Of a stretch of DNA of 64,000 nucleotides, positions 1-9,750 are shown in pieces (position 1 is the first letter of the stretch; every line of letters begins with the position of its first letter). The position numbers were made by a program, and so were the translations under genes. The stretch spans positions 62,001 through 126,000 of the forward strand of contig JAJNPS010000018.1 of the NCBI GenBank assembly GCA_021155205.1, written 5' to 3'. The stretch comes from Rhodobacterales bacterium. GTDB taxonomy: Bacteria > Pseudomonadota > Alphaproteobacteria > Rhodobacterales > Rhodobacteraceae. Under the pieces are notes generated by a model. That model saw only the letters and a list, made by a program, of their open reading frames with translations. It made no database searches and was not told the origin of the DNA.

Positions 1-521
1 TCGATATGCTCGTTGTAAAGCCCGATGCACCCGTTCGACGCGCGACGACCGATCTTGCGGGTATCGGCGGTGCCGTGAATGCGGTAGTACTGCCACGACA
101 GGTAAAGCGCACGTGTTCCAAGCGGGTTGATCGGGTCTCCACCAGGCACGAAGGCAGGCCATTCGGGATTGCGCTTGCGCATCGACGGCGTGGGGGCCCA
201 GCTCGGATTGACCTTTTTGTCGACAACCTCGGTGTAACCCCTGCGCGTCAGTTCGTCCGTCAACGGCACCGATGTCGGAAAGATGTACATCTGGCCGTCG
301 CTGGTCCAGTGCTGCATCGACCGGGTCGTGGTATCGGCGATGATGATGCCCAGACCAAGGCTGTCGAAATGGTCCTTCCAGTCGTGTACACGAAAGGATG
401 AGAAGTTGTTGCGCACCGGCTCTTGGGGGAGTTGGGTGTCTTGCAGCGCAAAGGCAGCGCGGCCGGTCACGAACGGCGCCGCCAAAGCCGCAGCAATAAC
501 GAATCGACGACTCAGTTGCAT
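1..521 (-). CDS. L,D-transpeptidase (YkuD family), 3' end outside window
   Basis: The gene runs off the left edge; 173 residues are visible from an ATG at 521, preceded by the ribosome site AAGGAG. The N terminus has a twin-arginine-like stretch (SRRFVIAAALAAP) followed by a cleavable hydrophobic segment, so export to the periplasm is expected. The YkuD catalytic signature is present: HGT at about residues 149-151 and SNGCIGL with the nucleophile Cys165. Family members make 3-3 peptidoglycan cross-links or attach proteins to peptidoglycan; which of these applies cannot be read here. A CueR-like dyad lies about 30-55 bases upstream, and a second paralogue starts at 1068 on the other strand. 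Only a few C-terminal residues should be missing. Confidence 0.88.
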   Translation of the reverse strand, partial: MQLSRRFVIAAALAAPFVTGRAAFALQDTQLPQEPVRNNFSSFRVHDWKDHFDSLGLGIIIADTTTRSMQHWTSDGQMYIFPTSVPLTDELTRRGYTEVVDKKVNPSWAPTPSMRKRNPEWPAFVPGGDPINPLGTRALYLSWQYYRIHGTADTRKIGRRASNGCIGLYNEHI

Positions 522-551
522 GGCCTGCTCCTTATTTTTTTTTACCGGATG

Positions 552-576
552 CAACACTCCAATGTGGGAAGGTCAA
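552..576 (-). promoter_or_regulatory. CueR-like operator upstream of the L,D-transpeptidase gene
   Basis: Read on the minus strand, a -35-like TTGACC (576-571) runs into ACCTTCC, six bases, then GGAGTGT. This resembles the CueR dyad ACCTTCC-N7-GGAAGGT but is one base shorter, with two mismatches in the right arm and a poor -10. It is therefore weaker than the two operators between copZ and copA in this window. Confidence 0.35.
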
Positions 577-705
577 ACATCTTTCGTCCGGCACGCCGTC
601 ACAAACTGGTGAAGGCGTGGCGAAATCGCCGATCCGGCGGGAAAGATGTGCATTCACTTCGATGTGATAACTGCAGATGCGCGGCCAACACGGTATTCTG
701 TCAAT

Positions 706-1029
706 ATGTTTAGGATTCTCGTCTCGGTATGCGGCTTATTTGTAGTTGTTGCGCTGCTTGTCGGTCGCGCGCCAACAGGGCCGTGGCAACATGAGATGGG
801 TGTACCCATGCATCAGGTTGCTGCGCTGTCCGAGAACGTCGAGATGGTCGAGATGGTCGAGTGTGGTGACACTTCCGGGCATGGCCAGTGTCAGATTGTC
901 AGCACGGATCCGGGTTTTCTGCTCGCCATGTCGGCACCGCCTGCAATTCCCCGCCTTGCCACCGCGTCCGAGACCACGGCCAGCCAGAGCGTCGCCCCCT
1001 CCCTGCCTCCGCCGCGACGCTTTTCCTGA
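706..1029 (+). CDS. Small secreted or membrane-anchored protein of unknown function
   Basis: A 107-residue product with one N-terminal hydrophobic segment (about residues 3-19) and a Pro-rich tail. After the hydrophobic segment there are several Met and His residues and a Cys pair in the context ECGDTSGHGQC (about residues 66-76), which could bind a metal. I do not recognise a family. It ends 38 bases before the start of the downstream L,D-transpeptidase on the same strand, so the two are probably co-transcribed. The ATG at 706 is chosen because it places the hydrophobic segment at the N terminus; an in-frame ATG at 646 would put 20 unlikely residues in front. Confidence 0.5.
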   Translation: MFRILVSVCGLFVVVALLVGRAPTGPWQHEMGVPMHQVAALSENVEMVEMVECGDTSGHGQCQIVSTDPGFLLAMSAPPAIPRLATASETTASQSVAPSLPPPRRFS

Positions 1030-1067
1030 ACGAAGACCACATCCATCCTTCCCCTTCAGGAGACACC

Positions 1068-1631
1068 ATGATTTCCCGACGCTTTCTGATCGGCGGGGCT
1101 GCCGCTGCGGCACTTGCCACGCCGTCCCTTCTGCTGGCCCACACGACCGAACCCTTTGTTCTGGCCGAAGAGTTTCAGCCACGAGAGGTGCGCGTGCGCG
1201 AACAGCACGCGCCCGGACAAATCCTTGTTTTTCCGCGCAACTACTTTCTCTACCACGTCTTTGCCCCGGAACGGGCGACCCGTTACGGCGTCGGCGTCGG
1301 CAAGGCCGGCCTGGAATTCAAGGGCACGGCCATCATTGAGCGCAAGGCCGAATGGCCGTCCTGGCGGCCGACAAACGCCATGATCCGCCGCGACCCCGGC
1401 AAGTACAAGAAATTTGCCGGCGGCGTGCCGGGCGGTCCCGGCAATCCGCTGGGGGCGCGGGCGCTCTATCTCTACAAGGATGGGATCGACACCTATTTCC
1501 GCATCCACGGCACGACCGAGCCGTCATCCATCGGCAAGTCGGTGTCGAACGGCTGCATCCGGATGCTGAACGAACACGTGATCCAGCTTTACGATCAGGT
1601 GGCGGTCGGAACGCCCGTGTCGGTGTTTTGA
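1068..1631 (+). CDS. L,D-transpeptidase (YkuD family), second copy
   Basis: Encodes 187 residues with a twin-arginine-like export signal (SRRFLIGGAAAAALATPS) and the YkuD active site HGT followed by SNGCIRM, with catalytic Cys at about residue 163. The family acts on peptidoglycan stem peptides in the periplasm. The chosen ATG follows a good ribosome site (AGGAG). The stop codon overlaps the start of a broken dsbA-like gene, and a small secreted protein lies just upstream, giving an operon of periplasmic proteins. It is shorter than many L,D-transpeptidases and lacks a LysM or peptidoglycan-binding domain. Its paralogue is divergently transcribed at 1-521. Confidence 0.88.
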   Translation: MISRRFLIGGAAAAALATPSLLLAHTTEPFVLAEEFQPREVRVREQHAPGQILVFPRNYFLYHVFAPERATRYGVGVGKAGLEFKGTAIIERKAEWPSWRPTNAMIRRDPGKYKKFAGGVPGGPGNPLGARALYLYKDGIDTYFRIHGTTEPSSIGKSVSNGCIRMLNEHVIQLYDQVAVGTPVSVF

Positions 1632-2068
1632 CCACGAGGCGCCGCGATCTCGTCGTCCTTGGCGGCATGGTTGCCGTGATCTGCGGTCTGCGCGCCCTGC
1701 CCCGGGACAGACTTCCGGGGCGTGGTCCGCGCCATGTCGCCATGGCCGGTCTGCCACCGTTTCGCCGTCTTGACGGCGGCGGGCAGACCTCGCGGGCAGA
1801 CCTGGCCATGATCGGACTTTATCCGGCTTCCCAAGACACGGATCTTCGTCGCGCGCGGGCCGAAACCCTGCGCGCCGCTTCTTGCCCTGCGCCCTTTGGC
1901 ACTGGCCGTCCGTGCCGGTGCCGGTTGCCTACTTCAGTGACTTCTTTTGTCCCTATTGCCGGGCCGGGGCTGGTGGTCGGACGAACCGTGGCGACGGGTG
2001 CAGTCCCCTACAGCCTGCGGCGCCGCATTGCCGACGACGAGGCATCCATGCCTGACCTGGTCTGCTGA
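1628..2068 (+). pseudogene. DsbA-family thiol oxidoreductase, internally deleted and frameshifted
   Basis: The frame opening with TTG at 1628 gives a Tat/anchor-like N terminus (TTRRRDLVVLGGM) and a linker resembling periplasmic DsbA/Com1 proteins. Near 1910 the match moves to another frame, which reads VAYFSDFFCPYCRAG with the thioredoxin-fold CPYC site at about 1950-1961. It then returns to the first frame as GPGLVVGRTVATGAV, which resembles the C-terminal cis-Pro strand of DsbA. The roughly 100-residue helical domain that normally separates these parts is missing. Nothing functional can be made by normal translation. The start overlaps the preceding L,D-transpeptidase stop, indicating former translational coupling. 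Confidence 0.72.
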
Positions 2069-2072
2069 TGCC

Positions 2073-2660
2073 ATGAACACGCCGTCGCACATGCTGATCG
2101 GGGCTGCCATCTTTGCACGGCCCCTGGAGCCGAAAACGCTGATTGCCGCGCTTGCAGGCGGACTGGTGCCGGACCTGCCGATGTTTGCCATGATCCTGTG
2201 GGCCACGCGCGTCGCCAAGGTGCCCGAGAACGAAGTCTTTGGACGCCTTTTCTTTTCCGACGAATGGCAGGCGGTTTTTGCGGTCGATCACGGCTTTCTG
2301 GTCTGGGGCGCGCTTTTGGCGGGTGCAGTCTGGCTGCGGTCCCTGACCTTGCGCGCCTTTGCAGGGTCCGGGTTGCTGCACGCCGCAGCCGACTTCCTGA
2401 CGCATCGCGACGACGCCCGCCGCCAGTTCTGGCCGGTGTCGGACTGGATCTTCCGCAGCCCGGTCAGCTATTGGGACGCGCGTTACTACGGCGATGTGTT
2501 CGGACTGTTCGAGGTCGGGCTGGTGGTGGCGCTGACGGCACTTTTGTGCTGGCGGTTGCGGCGATGGCGGGAACGCGCATTGGTCCTTGCGGTTGCGGCA
2601 CCCATCCTGGTGCCAGTCCTTCTGACCGGCGGCCTGCATGGTCTGCACGGCATGGGATAG
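2073..2660 (+). CDS. Conserved multi-pass membrane protein, DUF457/YdjM-like
   Basis: A 195-residue product with four or more hydrophobic segments and conserved polar motifs at their ends: PSHMLIGAA near the N terminus, GGLVPDLP at about 30-37, VDHGF in the middle, then LLHAAADFLTHRDD. This pattern of His and Asp around membrane segments resembles membrane-bound putative metal-dependent hydrolases of the DUF457/YdjM type, but no activity is established. The ATG at 2073 lies just after the decayed dsbA frame ends, so it probably belongs to the same transcript as the upstream transpeptidase. The family assignment is from memory of motifs and is moderate. Confidence 0.6.
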   Translation: MNTPSHMLIGAAIFARPLEPKTLIAALAGGLVPDLPMFAMILWATRVAKVPENEVFGRLFFSDEWQAVFAVDHGFLVWGALLAGAVWLRSLTLRAFAGSGLLHAAADFLTHRDDARRQFWPVSDWIFRSPVSYWDARYYGDVFGLFEVGLVVALTALLCWRLRRWRERALVLAVAAPILVPVLLTGGLHGLHGMG

Positions 2661-2867
2661 CCCGGGTCAGCACCGCGCCGCCGCCATGTTGGCAGTGTAA
2701 CGGTGTTGTCAGCCAACGGCCGGTCCGCACCGGCAGATAACGGGGGAAAATCGGCCCGGCGCGCAGCCTTGGGTTGTCGGACCAAGTTGGACTTGACGCA
2801 ATCAAACCGTGACCGCGGTGCAGGTTCCGCTGCGGTGCGCGGCATGCGCCCCGCAGCGGGACAGTGC
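2661..2867. other. Intergenic region with a strong hairpin
   Basis: A 207-base gap between converging genes. It contains a perfect 9-base inverted repeat (2827-2835 with 2851-2859) immediately beyond the 3' end of the DUF305 gene. No T-run follows on either strand, so it may be a processing or factor-dependent end rather than a classical terminator. I see no coding sequence. Confidence 0.4.
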
Positions 2868-3242
2868 TTACATGCCCTTGGCGGCAAGCCACGCCTTCAG
2901 GGTGGCAATCTCGCCCTCCTGGGCCGCGATCACTTCTTCGGCCAGCTTGCGAATCTCGGGGTCCTTGCCGAATTCAAGCTGAACCCTGGCCATGTCGATG
3001 GCCGCCTGGTGGTGCGGGATCATGGCACGGGCAAAGTCAACATCGGCATCGCCGGTATAGGGCACCATCATGTTGGCCATCATGCCATTCATGACCTCAC
3101 CATAGGCCTTTGACGACGGGCTGTTCATGTCGCCCATCTGCATGCCGCCCATATCCATGCCGCCCATGTCCGACTCGGCATAAACATAGGTTCCGCCCGC
3201 CACCAATGCCGCGAGCATTGCGCCGATCGCCAGTTTCTTCAT
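2868..3242 (-). CDS. DUF305 periplasmic protein, Met-rich, copper-associated
   Basis: A 124-residue product with a signal peptide (residues 1-22), then a Met/Gly/Asp stretch with repeated GGM motifs, then a DUF305 domain. The domain has the family hallmark MIPHHQAAIDMA at about residues 73-84. DUF305 proteins are small helical proteins often encoded beside copper resistance genes. The Met-rich insert and the His pair suggest Cu(I) binding in the periplasm, which is inference. The gene is about 40 bases downstream of a copZ-like gene on the same strand, and both can be transcribed from the CueR-type promoter at about 3505-3535. The ribosome site AGGAAGAG precedes the ATG. Confidence 0.85.
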   Translation of the reverse strand: MKKLAIGAMLAALVAGGTYVYAESDMGGMDMGGMQMGDMNSPSSKAYGEVMNGMMANMMVPYTGDADVDFARAMIPHHQAAIDMARVQLEFGKDPEIRKLAEEVIAAQEGEIATLKAWLAAKGM

Positions 3243-3283
3243 CTGCTCTTCCTTTTTCTTGCCAACACCAAAGGTCTCGAATG

Positions 3284-3472
3284 TCAGGCAGGTACGTAAC
3301 CCACCTCGGTCAAGGCAGCAACAAGCCGCTCCCGCGGCACGCCGGTCTTTACGTCGACCTTGTGCGTTCCCACGTCAGCCTTGACCTCGGCCGCCGGGTC
3401 GATCGACTGGATCGCTTTGGTCACGCTGCGCACACAGCCGCCACACGTCATGTTCTCAATATGAAACTGCAT
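3284..3472 (-). CDS. copZ: Copper chaperone, heavy-metal-associated (HMA) domain
   Basis: A 62-residue single HMA domain with the metal-binding loop MTCGGC at residues 8-13. It matches CopZ-type cytosolic chaperones, which carry Cu(I) to CopA; the length is normal for them. It is divergently transcribed from copA and shares with it a 165-base intergenic region holding two facing CueR-type promoters. It is followed by the DUF305 gene. The motif GG between the cysteines differs from the AS in both HMA domains of CopA, so it is a distinct chaperone and not a fragment of the ATPase. Confidence 0.88.
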   Translation of the reverse strand: MQFHIENMTCGGCVRSVTKAIQSIDPAAEVKADVGTHKVDVKTGVPRERLVAALTEVGYVPA

Positions 3473-3504
3473 AGGTGCCTCCTGGGTTCCCTCTGATACT
3501 CGGT

Positions 3505-3535
3505 GAGATAGTGCTTCCTATCGTTGTAAGGTCAA
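3505..3535 (-). promoter_or_regulatory. CueR-type promoter for copZ and DUF305
   Basis: On the minus strand -35 TTGACC (3535-3530) and a -10-like TATCTC (3510-3505) are separated by 19 bases, the stretched spacing typical of MerR-family targets. The spacer carries ACCTTAC-N7-GGAAGCA. It faces away from the copA operator 40 bases away, and both share the left arm ACCTTAC. Confidence 0.65.
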
Positions 3536-3572
3536 GGGCTGATATCCGTGATCGCAGATGGAAAATGAGGTC

Positions 3573-3603
3573 TTGACCTTACTATCATTAGAAGGTTTAT
3601 ATG
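3573..3603 (+). promoter_or_regulatory. CueR-type promoter for copA
   Basis: -35 TTGACC (3573-3578) and -10 TATATG (3598-3603) are 19 bases apart, with the dyad ACCTTAC-N7-AGAAGGT (3576-3596) between them. This is the classical arrangement for activation by CueR, whose gene lies at 7483 in the same operon. The start of copA is 35 bases downstream. Confidence 0.78.
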
Positions 3604-3637
3604 CAGTCCCGGATCAGTCCTGCAAGGAGTTTCCCCT

Positions 3638-6111
3638 GTGAACATGCAAACGAAGCAAACGTCTGGCACCGGGACTGGAAAGCTTGTCCTTGAGGTCGAA
3701 GGCATGACCTGCGCGTCCTGCGTTGCCCATGTCGAGCGCGCGCTGAAGGCAGTTCCGGGGGTCACGGGGGCAGCCGTCAACCTCGCGACCGAGCGGGCCG
3801 AGGTCACGGGGCCGGCGCTGGACCGCGCACTGCTGGTCAAGGCGGTTGCAGATGCAGGCTATGAGGTGCCGTCGCGGCCCGTCGATCTTGCCATCGAGGG
3901 GATGACCTGCGCCTCTTGTGTGGCACGGGTGGAAAAGGCGCTGAAATCGGTTCCGGGGGTGACTTCGGCGGCGGTGAACCTCGCCACCGAACGGGCGACG
4001 GTGACGGGAAGCGCCGATCTTGCCGCGCTGACCCGCGCGGTGGCGGATGCGGGCTATGAGGCGCACACCGCTGCCCCGGCGATGGCGACGGCGGACGAGA
4101 CGGCGGCGAAGAAGGCTGCCGAAGAGGCGCTCTTGAAGCGCGACACCATTTTTGCGGCAGTGCTGACCGCACCCATCGTCCTTCTGGTGATGGGCGCGCA
4201 TCTGATCCCCGCCGTAGACCGGCTGGTGATGGCGACGATCGGGATGCAGGCAAACTGGTATGTCCAGTTTGCCCTGGCGACGGTTGTGCTGTTCGGTCCC
4301 GGCCTGCGCTTCTTCCGCAAGGGCTTTCCGGCACTCGCCCGTCTTACCCCGGACATGAACAGCCTGGTCGCGGTCGGCACCTCGGCGGCCTATGCCTATT
4401 CGCTGGTCGCCACCTTCGCCCCCGGCCTGCTGCCGCCCGGGACGATCAACGTCTATTACGAGGCGGCGGCAGTCATCATCACGCTGATCCTGCTCGGCCG
4501 CTATCTGGAGGCGCGCGCCAAGGGCCAGACCTCGCAGGCGATCAAGCGGCTGGTCGGATTGCAGGCCAAGACCGCCCGCGTCCTGCGCGACGGTGTGGCG
4601 GTGGAAGTGCCGGTGGCCGAGGTGCGCCCCGGCGATCTGGTCGAGATGCGTCCCGGCGAGCGGGTGCCCGTCGATGGCGAAGTGACGACAGGCGCAAGCT
4701 GGATCGACGAAAGCATGATCTCGGGCGAACCCTTGCCGGTGGAAAAGACCGCAGGCAGCGCCGTCACCGGCGGCACCGTCAACCAGACCGGGGCGTTCAC
4801 CTTCCGCGCCACGGCAGTCGGCGAGGCGACGATGCTGGCGCAGATCATCCGCATGGTCGAGGCGGCGCAGGGCGGGAAACTGCCCATTCAGGCGCTGGTC
4901 GATCAGGTGACGATGTGGTTCGTCCCCGCCGTGATGGCGCTGGCCGCGCTGACCTTCGCCGTCTGGCTGGTGTTCGGCCCCGATCCGGCGCTGACCTTCG
5001 GCCTCGTCAACGCCGTCGCCGTCCTGATCATCGCCTGCCCCTGCGCGATGGGGCTTGCAACGCCGACCTCGATCATGGTCGGCACCGGGCGCGGGGCGGA
5101 GCTTGGCGTCCTTTTCCGCAAGGGCGAGGCGCTCCAATCGCTGCAAGGCGTCAGGGTGGTGGCGCTCGACAAGACCGGCACCCTGACCGAAGGCAAGCCG
5201 ATGCTCACCGATCTTGTCTTGGCGACGGGCTTCGACCGGGCTTCGGTGCTTGCCACCGTCGCGGCGGTCGAGGCGAAGTCGGAACATCCCATCGCCCGCG
5301 CCATTGTCGCGGCGGCGACCGCGGAAGGACTGACACTGCCCGAAGTCACCGCCTTCGACTCCGTCACCGGCTTTGGCGTCACCGCCGAGGCGGGCGGGCA
5401 ACGGGTCGAGGTCGGTGCCGACCGCTACATGGTCAGGCTGGGCCTTGACGTGACCCCCTTCGCCGAAGCCGCCGCGCGGATGGGTGACGAGGGCAAGACG
5501 CCGCTGTATGCCGCCATTGACGGAAAACTCGCCGCGATCCTTGCCGTCGCCGACCCGATCAAGGAGACCACGCCGCAGGCGATCCGCGCGCTGCATGCGC
5601 TTGGCCTCAAGGTCGCGATGATCACCGGCGACAATGCCCGCACCGCGCAGGCCATCGCCCGCCAGCTTGGCATCGACGAGGTGGTGGCCGAAGTGCTGCC
5701 CGACGGCAAGGTCGATGCGGTCAAGCGGCTCAAGGCCCTTGGCACGCTGGCCTATGTCGGCGACGGCATCAACGACGCCCCGGCGCTGGCCGAGGCGGAT
5801 GTGGGCCTTGCCGTCGGCACCGGGACCGACATCGCCATCGAGGCGGCCGATGTGGTGCTGATGACCGGGCGGCTGACCGCCGTGCCCGACGCCATCGCGC
5901 TGTCCAAGGCCACGATGCGCAACATCCGCCAGAACCTGTTCTGGGCCTTCATCTACAACGCGCTGCTGATCCCGGTCGCAGCCGGCGTCCTTTGGCCCGC
6001 CTTCGGCCTCCTTTTGTCGCCGATCATCGCCGCCGCCGCGATGGCGCTGTCGTCGGTCTTTGTCCTTGGCAACGCGCTGCGGCTGCGGCGCTTTGCGGCA
6101 CCGGCGGTCTG

Positions 6112-6112
<1 letters not shown>
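3638..6112 (+). CDS. copA: Cu(I)-exporting P1B-type ATPase
   Basis: An 824-residue inner-membrane copper pump. Two N-terminal HMA domains carry GMTCASC (Cys25/28 and Cys91/94). The membrane copper site CPC lies at about residues 467-469, the phosphorylated Asp in DKTGT near 511, and the hinge GDGINDAP near the end of the P-domain. The length and domain order are normal for bacterial CopA. Translation starts at GTG 3638, behind GCAAGGAG; an ATG two codons later is possible. A CueR-type promoter precedes it. The TGA stop overlaps the ATG of the next gene, so the nuclease-like gene and cueR form one operon with copA. Confidence 0.96.
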
Positions 6113-7464
<1,352 letters not shown>

Positions 7465-7482
7465 CCGCAAGGAGAGTGACCC

Positions 7483-7923
7483 ATGAACATCGGAGAAGCC
7501 GCCAAGGCCTCGGGCGTTTCGGCCAAGATGATCCGCTACTACGAATCCGTCGGCCTGATCCCGACGGCCGGACGGACCCTGTCAGGATACCGCGTCTACA
7601 CGACGACCGAAGTGCAGATGCTGCGGTTCATCCGGCGGTCCCGCGATCTGGGCTTTGCCGTGGAAAAGATCGAGGAACTCCTGGCGCTCTGGCGCGACCG
7701 CACGCGCCACAGCGCGGATGTCAAGCGGCTGGCGCTGGAACAGGTGGACGGCCTTGAGCGCAAGGTGCACGAAATGCAGGCGATGATCGACACGCTGCGT
7801 CACCTGGCCGATGCGTGCTGTGGCGATCACCGGCCCGATTGCCCGATCCTTGCCGATCTGGAAGCGGGCCATTCCGGCCCGACCGCACAGCGCCGTCCGA
7901 CCGGCCTAGTGCATCAGTCGTGA
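7483..7923 (+). CDS. cueR: CueR-type MerR-family copper-responsive activator
   Basis: A 146-residue regulator. The N-terminal winged helix is at residues 1-40 (NIGEAAKASGVSAKMIRYYE), then a dimerisation helix, then the metal loop ACCGDHRPDCPIL. Cys112 and Cys120 fall at the same numbers as the Cu(I) ligands of E. coli CueR, and residue 77 is Ser, the signature of monovalent-metal sensors; divalent sensors have Cys there. It should activate the two CueR-type promoters at about 3505-3603. It starts 18 bases after the nuclease-like gene, behind AAGGAGAG. Its last 18 bases overlap the 3' end of the convergent membrane-protein gene. Confidence 0.92.
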   Translation: MNIGEAAKASGVSAKMIRYYESVGLIPTAGRTLSGYRVYTTTEVQMLRFIRRSRDLGFAVEKIEELLALWRDRTRHSADVKRLALEQVDGLERKVHEMQAMIDTLRHLADACCGDHRPDCPILADLEAGHSGPTAQRRPTGLVHQS

Positions 7924-8349
7924 CAGACCTCCCCATGACGCGAGGCGCCGGGCCAAAAGAATAACGCCGACGCCGATGATCCAGATGATCACGATTGCAG
8001 GTCTGGCGATCCAGCCCAGAACCCCGAGCAGCCATTGTGCAATGCCCTCGGCGCGCGACGCCTCGATGACGGCGCCGACCTCCTTGCCAAGCCCGACCGC
8101 CCCGCCGACGGCGCTGCCGACATCAAGGACAGGTGCCACCATGCCACCCGCCCAGGCCAGAAACGGACCGACCAGCGCCCAGGCACCCCAGGCCAGCAGC
8201 GTCCAGACCAGCAGCGCGCCAAGAATCACGACGAAGGGAATCCGCCGCGGCGGTCCATAGCCGCGTCTGTCGGGCGCGTCATACCCGCCATCATAGCGTC
8301 CGCGCGGCGGCGGCGGTGGCGGGCGATAGCGGCTGTTGTGATGTCCCAT
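7906..8349 (-). CDS. Small membrane protein of unknown function
   Basis: A 147-residue product. The N terminus is rich in Pro, Arg, Gly and Tyr (about residues 1-38), then come two long hydrophobic segments near 40-70 and 115-135. I recognise no family. It starts 16 bases after the CDF transporter gene on the same strand, and the zinc-ribbon gene precedes that, so it is the last gene of a three-gene operon. ATG 8349 is chosen over an in-frame ATG at 8406, which would lie inside the CDF gene. The 3' end overlaps cueR tail to tail. Confidence 0.6.
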   Translation of the reverse strand: MGHHNSRYRPPPPPPRGRYDGGYDAPDRRGYGPPRRIPFVVILGALLVWTLLAWGAWALVGPFLAWAGGMVAPVLDVGSAVGGAVGLGKEVGAVIEASRAEGIAQWLLGVLGWIARPAIVIIWIIGVGVILLARRLASWGGLSRLMH

Positions 8350-8365
8350 TCTGCGTTCCGTCCCT

Positions 8366-9292
8366 TCAAAGCCGGGTTTCGCCCTCGGCCAGCCGCAGCG
8401 CCGCATCCTCGATCTGGATCGTGCAATGCGTGATCCTGAAGCTGTCGCGCATCACCGCCTGCGCCGCGATCAGCGCATCGCGCCCCAGCCCCATCTCCGC
8501 CACCACCAGATGACAGCTCATCGCGTCCAGCCCCGAGGTGATCGTCCAGACATGCAGATCATGCAACGCCGTCACCCCCGGCACCGCCAGCAGTTTCTCT
8601 TCCAGCAGTTTGATGTCGACCTCGGGCGGGGTGCCTTCCATCAGGATATGCACCGCCTGGCTGAGCAAAATCCAGGTGCGCGGGATGATGAAGAGGCCGA
8701 TCCCGGCCCCGATGATCGGATCGGCCAGCGTCCAGCCGGTGGCCAGAACCACCACCGCCGCCACGATCACCCCCAGCGATCCCAGCATGTCGCTCAGAAC
8801 CTCGAAATAGGCACCCTTCAGGTTCAGGCTTTCCTCGGATCCCGCCTGCAGCATCCGCATCGAGATCAGGTTGATCGCCAGCCCGACCACCGCCACCGCC
8901 AGCATCGGCCCGCCGATGATCTCGGGCGGGTTCTGGAACCGCCGGTAGGCCTCATACAGGATGTAGACGGTCAGCAGCAGCAGGACGACCGCATTGGTCA
9001 GCGCCGCCAGCACCTCGAACCGTACATAGCCAAAGGTGCGCTCGGGCGTGGCGGGGCGTTCGGCAAAGCGGATCGCCGCCAGCGCCAGCGCCAGCCCGCC
9101 CACATCCGTCGCCATGTGCGCGGCATCGGCCAGCAGTGCCAGGCTGCCGGTGACAAGGCCGCCGATCACCTCGACGATCAGGAAACTGCCGGTCAGCGCC
9201 AGCGCGAGCGTCAGGCTGCGCCTGTGCCTGCCCGCCGCCGTCCCCACTGGCGCAGGTGCCGCCGCCACGCCGTGTCCGTGTCCTGCGCCCAT
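8366..9292 (-). CDS. Cation diffusion facilitator (CzcD-like) metal exporter
   Basis: A 308-residue inner-membrane transporter with a short His-rich start (GHGHG), six predicted membrane helices and a cytoplasmic C-terminal domain. The helix-2 metal site is HMATD at about residues 59-63. Helix 5 has EVLSD where many zinc CDFs have HxxxD, a variant seen in some CzcD-like proteins, so zinc is the likely but not certain substrate. Proton-coupled export of Zn(II), Co(II) or Cd(II) is the family role. It lies between the zinc-ribbon gene and the small membrane-protein gene, downstream of a MerR-type operator at about 9751-9775. Confidence 0.92.
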   Translation of the reverse strand: MGAGHGHGVAAAPAPVGTAAGRHRRSLTLALALTGSFLIVEVIGGLVTGSLALLADAAHMATDVGGLALALAAIRFAERPATPERTFGYVRFEVLAALTNAVVLLLLTVYILYEAYRRFQNPPEIIGGPMLAVAVVGLAINLISMRMLQAGSEESLNLKGAYFEVLSDMLGSLGVIVAAVVVLATGWTLADPIIGAGIGLFIIPRTWILLSQAVHILMEGTPPEVDIKLLEEKLLAVPGVTALHDLHVWTITSGLDAMSCHLVVAEMGLGRDALIAAQAVMRDSFRITHCTIQIEDAALRLAEGETRL

Positions 9293-9326
9293 GGTTTGTT
9301 CCCTTTATTTGCGTCTGGTGCCCCGG

Positions 9327-9716
9327 TCAGTCGAACAGCCGCCCGAGAAAGGAGCGGCCATGGCGCCCGCCGTAGGACCGGCCATGATGGCTGCTGCCAT
9401 GGCCACCATGGCCACCGCCATGGCCGCCGTACCCGCCATGATCGTCATAGTAACCGCCGCGCGGGTCAGGGGCATAGCCCGAAGGCGCCGCCTGCGGTGC
9501 GCCCGCCTGCGATGGCGCAGGCGGGGCAAGCGATGCCTCGGTCATGCTGCGCTCGATGATCTTGTCCAACTCGCCCCGGTCCAGCCAGACGCCCCGGCAT
9601 TTCGGACAATAGTCGATTTCGATGCCCATCCGCTCGGACATCACCAGATCCACCCCGCAGACCGGACAATCCATCCGGGTTGCACGGGGCTCCGCAAGTT
9701 CAACAGGTTGTGCCAT
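9327..9716 (-). CDS. Zinc-ribbon (TFIIB-type) protein with His/Gly-rich tail
   Basis: A 129-residue product. The N-terminal ribbon is CPVC at residues 17-20 and CPKC at about 37-40, followed by RGVWLDRGEL, the zf-TFIIB hallmark. The second half has many HGG and GGHGG units and could bind metals. It is the first gene of an operon with the CDF exporter, ending 34 bases before that start. This suggests metal buffering or sensing, but no function is established. A MerR-family operator lies 35-60 bases upstream. Confidence 0.8.
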   Translation of the reverse strand: MAQPVELAEPRATRMDCPVCGVDLVMSERMGIEIDYCPKCRGVWLDRGELDKIIERSMTEASLAPPAPSQAGAPQAAPSGYAPDPRGGYYDDHGGYGGHGGGHGGHGSSHHGRSYGGRHGRSFLGRLFD

Positions 9717-9750
9717 GGTCCGCTCCTCGACGTGGTGTCATCATAACATG

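Noticed and set aside
2827..2859. A rho-independent terminator after the DUF305 gene
   Set aside because: The stem is perfect but no T-run follows on either strand, so it is recorded only as a hairpin in the intergenic entry.
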